From CAZITB01 sp964542055 (GTDB lineage: Bacteria > Planctomycetota > Phycisphaerae > Sedimentisphaerales > CAMDDF01), in contig CAZITB010000112.1 in NCBI GenBank assembly GCA_964542055.1, positions 1 to 8,275 of the forward strand: 8,275 bases of DNA, given 5' to 3'. Positions 7,439 through 8,275 of this stretch are shown here, in pieces. The notes under the pieces are model-generated. The model was not told the DNA's origin, made no database searches, and saw only the letters and a program-made list of their open reading frames with translations. The translations under genes and the position numbers were made by a program. The stretch's first letter is position 1, and each line of letters starts with the position of its first letter.

Positions 7439-7872
7439 TTAAGAGTTCGGCGAACCGTATCATAAGAAATACTGTCAACTACGCCAAGTTCCACCAGTTC
7501 ATCCGCTAATAAACGCAATGCCCAGTGGGATGAACCTTCCGGGGACTTGCGACACGCCAAAGCAATTAATTTAGCTTCGCCTCGTGCATCAAGCTTACGC
7601 GGAGTAGGAGGTTTTTGACGTTTCTTACGATCCAATGCCGCTTCAAGACCCTGCTCAACAAATCTTTGGCATATTCCTGAAACTGTGTTCAGATGACAGG
7701 AAAAGGCTTTAGCAATATCCTGACTGGTTAGATTAGGGCCATTTTTATCAGCTGCCAGCAGAATATTGGCGTGATTGATGCGATAAGCCTTGTCCTTACC
7801 GCTTGATACAAGCCGGGTTAAACGCTCACATTCTTCACTTGTCAAAGTTACAATATATTTTCGTGTTCCCAT
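7399..7872 (-). CDS. IS630 transposase, N-terminal DNA-binding part
   Basis: Encodes a 157-residue product in its own frame, of which the first 146 residues are true transposase sequence. It begins KYIVTLTSEE, typical of one IS630 subgroup. A helix-turn-helix (about 47-72, DIAKAFSCHLNTVSGI) would bind the terminal repeats, and a second helical region (about 112-146, HWALRLLADEL) leads to the linker. After T-L-K-K the zero frame runs into an unrelated 11-residue tail and a stop at 7399-7401. The -1 frame continues the expected family sequence (N-E-L-K-P-H-L-R). The ATG at 7872 is chosen over that at 7890 because GGAGG lies 7 nt before it. Unshifted, this product could act as an inhibitor of transposition, as short DNA-binding products do in some insertion sequences (inference). 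Confidence 0.88.
   Translation of the reverse strand: MGTRKYIVTLTSEECERLTRLVSSGKDKAYRINHANILLAADKNGPNLTSQDIAKAFSCHLNTVSGICQRFVEQGLEAALDRKKRQKPPTPRKLDARGEAKLIALACRKSPEGSSHWALRLLADELVELGVVDSISYDTVRRTLKKTNLNRTCEHAG
7434..7440 (-). other. A7 run, putative -1 frameshift site
   Basis: On the coding strand the zero-frame codons read CTT AAA AAA ACG. Re-reading one A gives AAA AAC GAA, and from there the sequence continues as a normal IS630 transposase. Single-tRNA slippage on AAA would pair perfectly after the shift; tandem slippage would not, because the base before the run is T. I found no strong hairpin within 60 nt downstream and no upstream Shine-Dalgarno stimulator. Transcriptional slippage on the run or simple mutation are alternatives. 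Confidence 0.6.
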
Positions 7873-7932
7873 TGTTTTGCCTCCATGCAAGAAAGTATAC
7901 CTTTTCTTGATTATATCGGCAGAACAACAAAT

Positions 7933-7964
7933 TTATCTTCACAATATTAGCTATGACAGAATAG
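7933..7964 (-). repeat. Right terminal inverted repeat of IS630 element
   Basis: Partner of the left repeat, read inward from 7964 on the minus strand, with 7 mismatches over 32 positions, four of them clustered at positions 12-15. TA at 7965-7966 borders it. Confidence 0.88.
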
Positions 7965-8007
7965 TAGTGTCTGGAATTTTTATCATCTATATACAAAATA
8001 TTCAAAG

Positions 8008-8037
8008 TTGATTTAATTATATTTTCGTTTAAATCAA
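8008..8037. repeat. 9-bp inverted repeat over the promoter, candidate operator
   Basis: TTGATTTAA (8008-8016) and its exact complement TTAAATCAA (8029-8037) lie 12 nt apart. One arm covers the predicted start and the edge of the -10, the other lies in the spacer. That position would suit a repressor that blocks polymerase. No cognate regulator gene is in the window. Confidence 0.5.
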
Positions 8038-8044
8038 AAGTCAA
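8016..8044 (-). promoter_or_regulatory. Sigma70 promoter pointing toward the operon
   Basis: On the minus strand TTGACT (8044-8039) and TATAAT (8021-8016) are separated by exactly 17 nt. The -10 is the sigma70 consensus and the -35 differs from it at one position. Transcription would begin near 8009 and run left. Before the insertion it would have served the operon with a leader of about 234 nt; now it first reads into the co-oriented transposase. No terminator is obvious inside the element, so read-through into the operon remains possible. Confidence 0.7.
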
Positions 8045-8055
8045 GCAAATAATAA

Positions 8056-8076
8056 TTTATGAAAATTTCTCATAAA
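8056..8076. repeat. 7-bp inverted repeat upstream of the -35, candidate activator site
   Basis: TTTATGA (8056-8062) and TCATAAA (8070-8076) are separated by 7 nt. The centre lies about 57 bases upstream of the predicted start, a place where activators of the CRP type often bind. The motif does not clearly match a known regulator, and chance is possible in such AT-rich DNA. Confidence 0.38.
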
Positions 8077-8275
8077 ACAAAGGCAATTTTTTCTGCTATA
8101 TATTTGTATTATAAGCATTTAAGATAAGATAAATTGTTTTTTCAAGTCATATACAAGCAATTGGATTTATGGATTTATTTAAAATATATCAAAATAACAA
8201 TCAAATCAACTTGTTTTGCACTTACTATATATTTATATTGAATATTTATAAAACCTAATAACGTGATAGATACTT

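Larger units (their letters stand above)
6729..7964 (-). mobile_element. Complete IS630-family insertion sequence, 1236 bp
   Basis: Both ends can be read directly. Imperfect terminal inverted repeats run inward from 6729 and 7964 and agree at 25 of 32 positions, including a 10-base identical block TATTCTGTCA and a second block ATTGTGAA. The element is flanked by TA on both sides (6727-6728 and 7965-7966). Removing it and one TA restores C-TA-G, the target preferred by IS630, which supports the boundaries. It carries one transposase in two frames, with about 95 bp of non-coding DNA before the start and only 14 bp between the stop and the left end. It is visibly richer in G and C than the operon, a sign of a foreign origin. 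It is oriented in the same direction as the operon. A TATAAT at 7910-7915 may be the -10 of the transposase promoter, but no good -35 is visible. Confidence 0.93.
7967..8275. other. Gene-free, very AT-rich upstream region
   Basis: No credible coding region is seen on either strand. Before the insertion this DNA was continuous with 6538-6726, giving an intergenic region of at least 500 bp upstream of the operon. It holds a strong minus-strand promoter (8016-8044), two inverted repeats (8008-8037 and 8056-8076), a further copy of the half-site AAGTTGATTT on the minus strand (8203-8212) and a tandem GGATTTAT pair (8163-8178). A weak plus-strand promoter-like pair (8211-8239) is not trusted. Confidence 0.6.

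Noticed and set aside
7835..8044. 69-residue minus-strand frame across the right end of the insertion element
   Set aside because: It crosses the element boundary, overlaps the transposase start in another frame and has no ribosome binding site; it is a chance product of the junction.
8163..8178. Tandem GGATTTAT pair
   Set aside because: Two copies of eight bases in AT-rich DNA are not enough to claim a functional repeat or a CRISPR-like or iteron array.
8211..8239. Plus-strand TTGTTT and TATATT with a 17-nt spacer
   Set aside because: Matches of this quality are expected often in such AT-rich DNA, and the downstream gene is outside the window.

Overview
The window is an AT-rich piece of a bacterial chromosome. 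It carries one five-gene operon, all on the minus strand, with a complete IS630-family insertion sequence in its upstream region. The gene set is a cytoplasmic bicupin of the KduI/IolB type, two divergent uroporphyrinogen-decarboxylase-like (URO-D) proteins, a formylglycine sulfatase with a Tat/lipoprotein leader and a secreted DUF4838 protein. This combination is typical of carbohydrate-degrading anaerobes of the PVC superphylum (Lentisphaerota, Kiritimatiellota, Planctomycetota). Clear Shine-Dalgarno sites and a sigma70-type promoter argue against Bacteroidota. The taxon is inferred from gene content only.

Layout, in the direction of transcription (right to left). Positions 7967-8275 are gene-free and hold a near-consensus promoter (-35 8039-8044, -10 8016-8021, 17-nt spacer) overlapped by a 9-bp inverted repeat, with a second inverted repeat just upstream of the -35. 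Positions 6729-7964 are the IS630 element, inserted at the TA of a CTAG site, with imperfect terminal inverted repeats. Its transposase is split into two frames at an A7 run. Positions 6538-6728 are the rest of the original leader. The genes follow: bicupin (6537-5776, GTG start), URO-D-like A (5710-4652), sulfatase (4573-3092), URO-D-like B (3078-1990, TTG start) and DUF4838 protein (1930-50).

Working model (inference): the sulfatase and the DUF4838 protein act outside the cytoplasm on a sulfated, possibly uronate-containing glycan. The bicupin isomerises a released sugar acid inside the cell. The two URO-D-like proteins, which are not HemE and differ from each other in their metal-ligand motifs, carry out an unknown step, conceivably methyl or carboxyl chemistry on the sugar or a cofactor. 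No transporter, regulator, sulfatase-maturing enzyme or corrinoid protein lies in the window.

The features most worth a second look are the promoter/operator region cut off from its operon by the insertion, the unequal pair of URO-D-like proteins in a sulfatase operon, and the possible programmed frameshift in the transposase.
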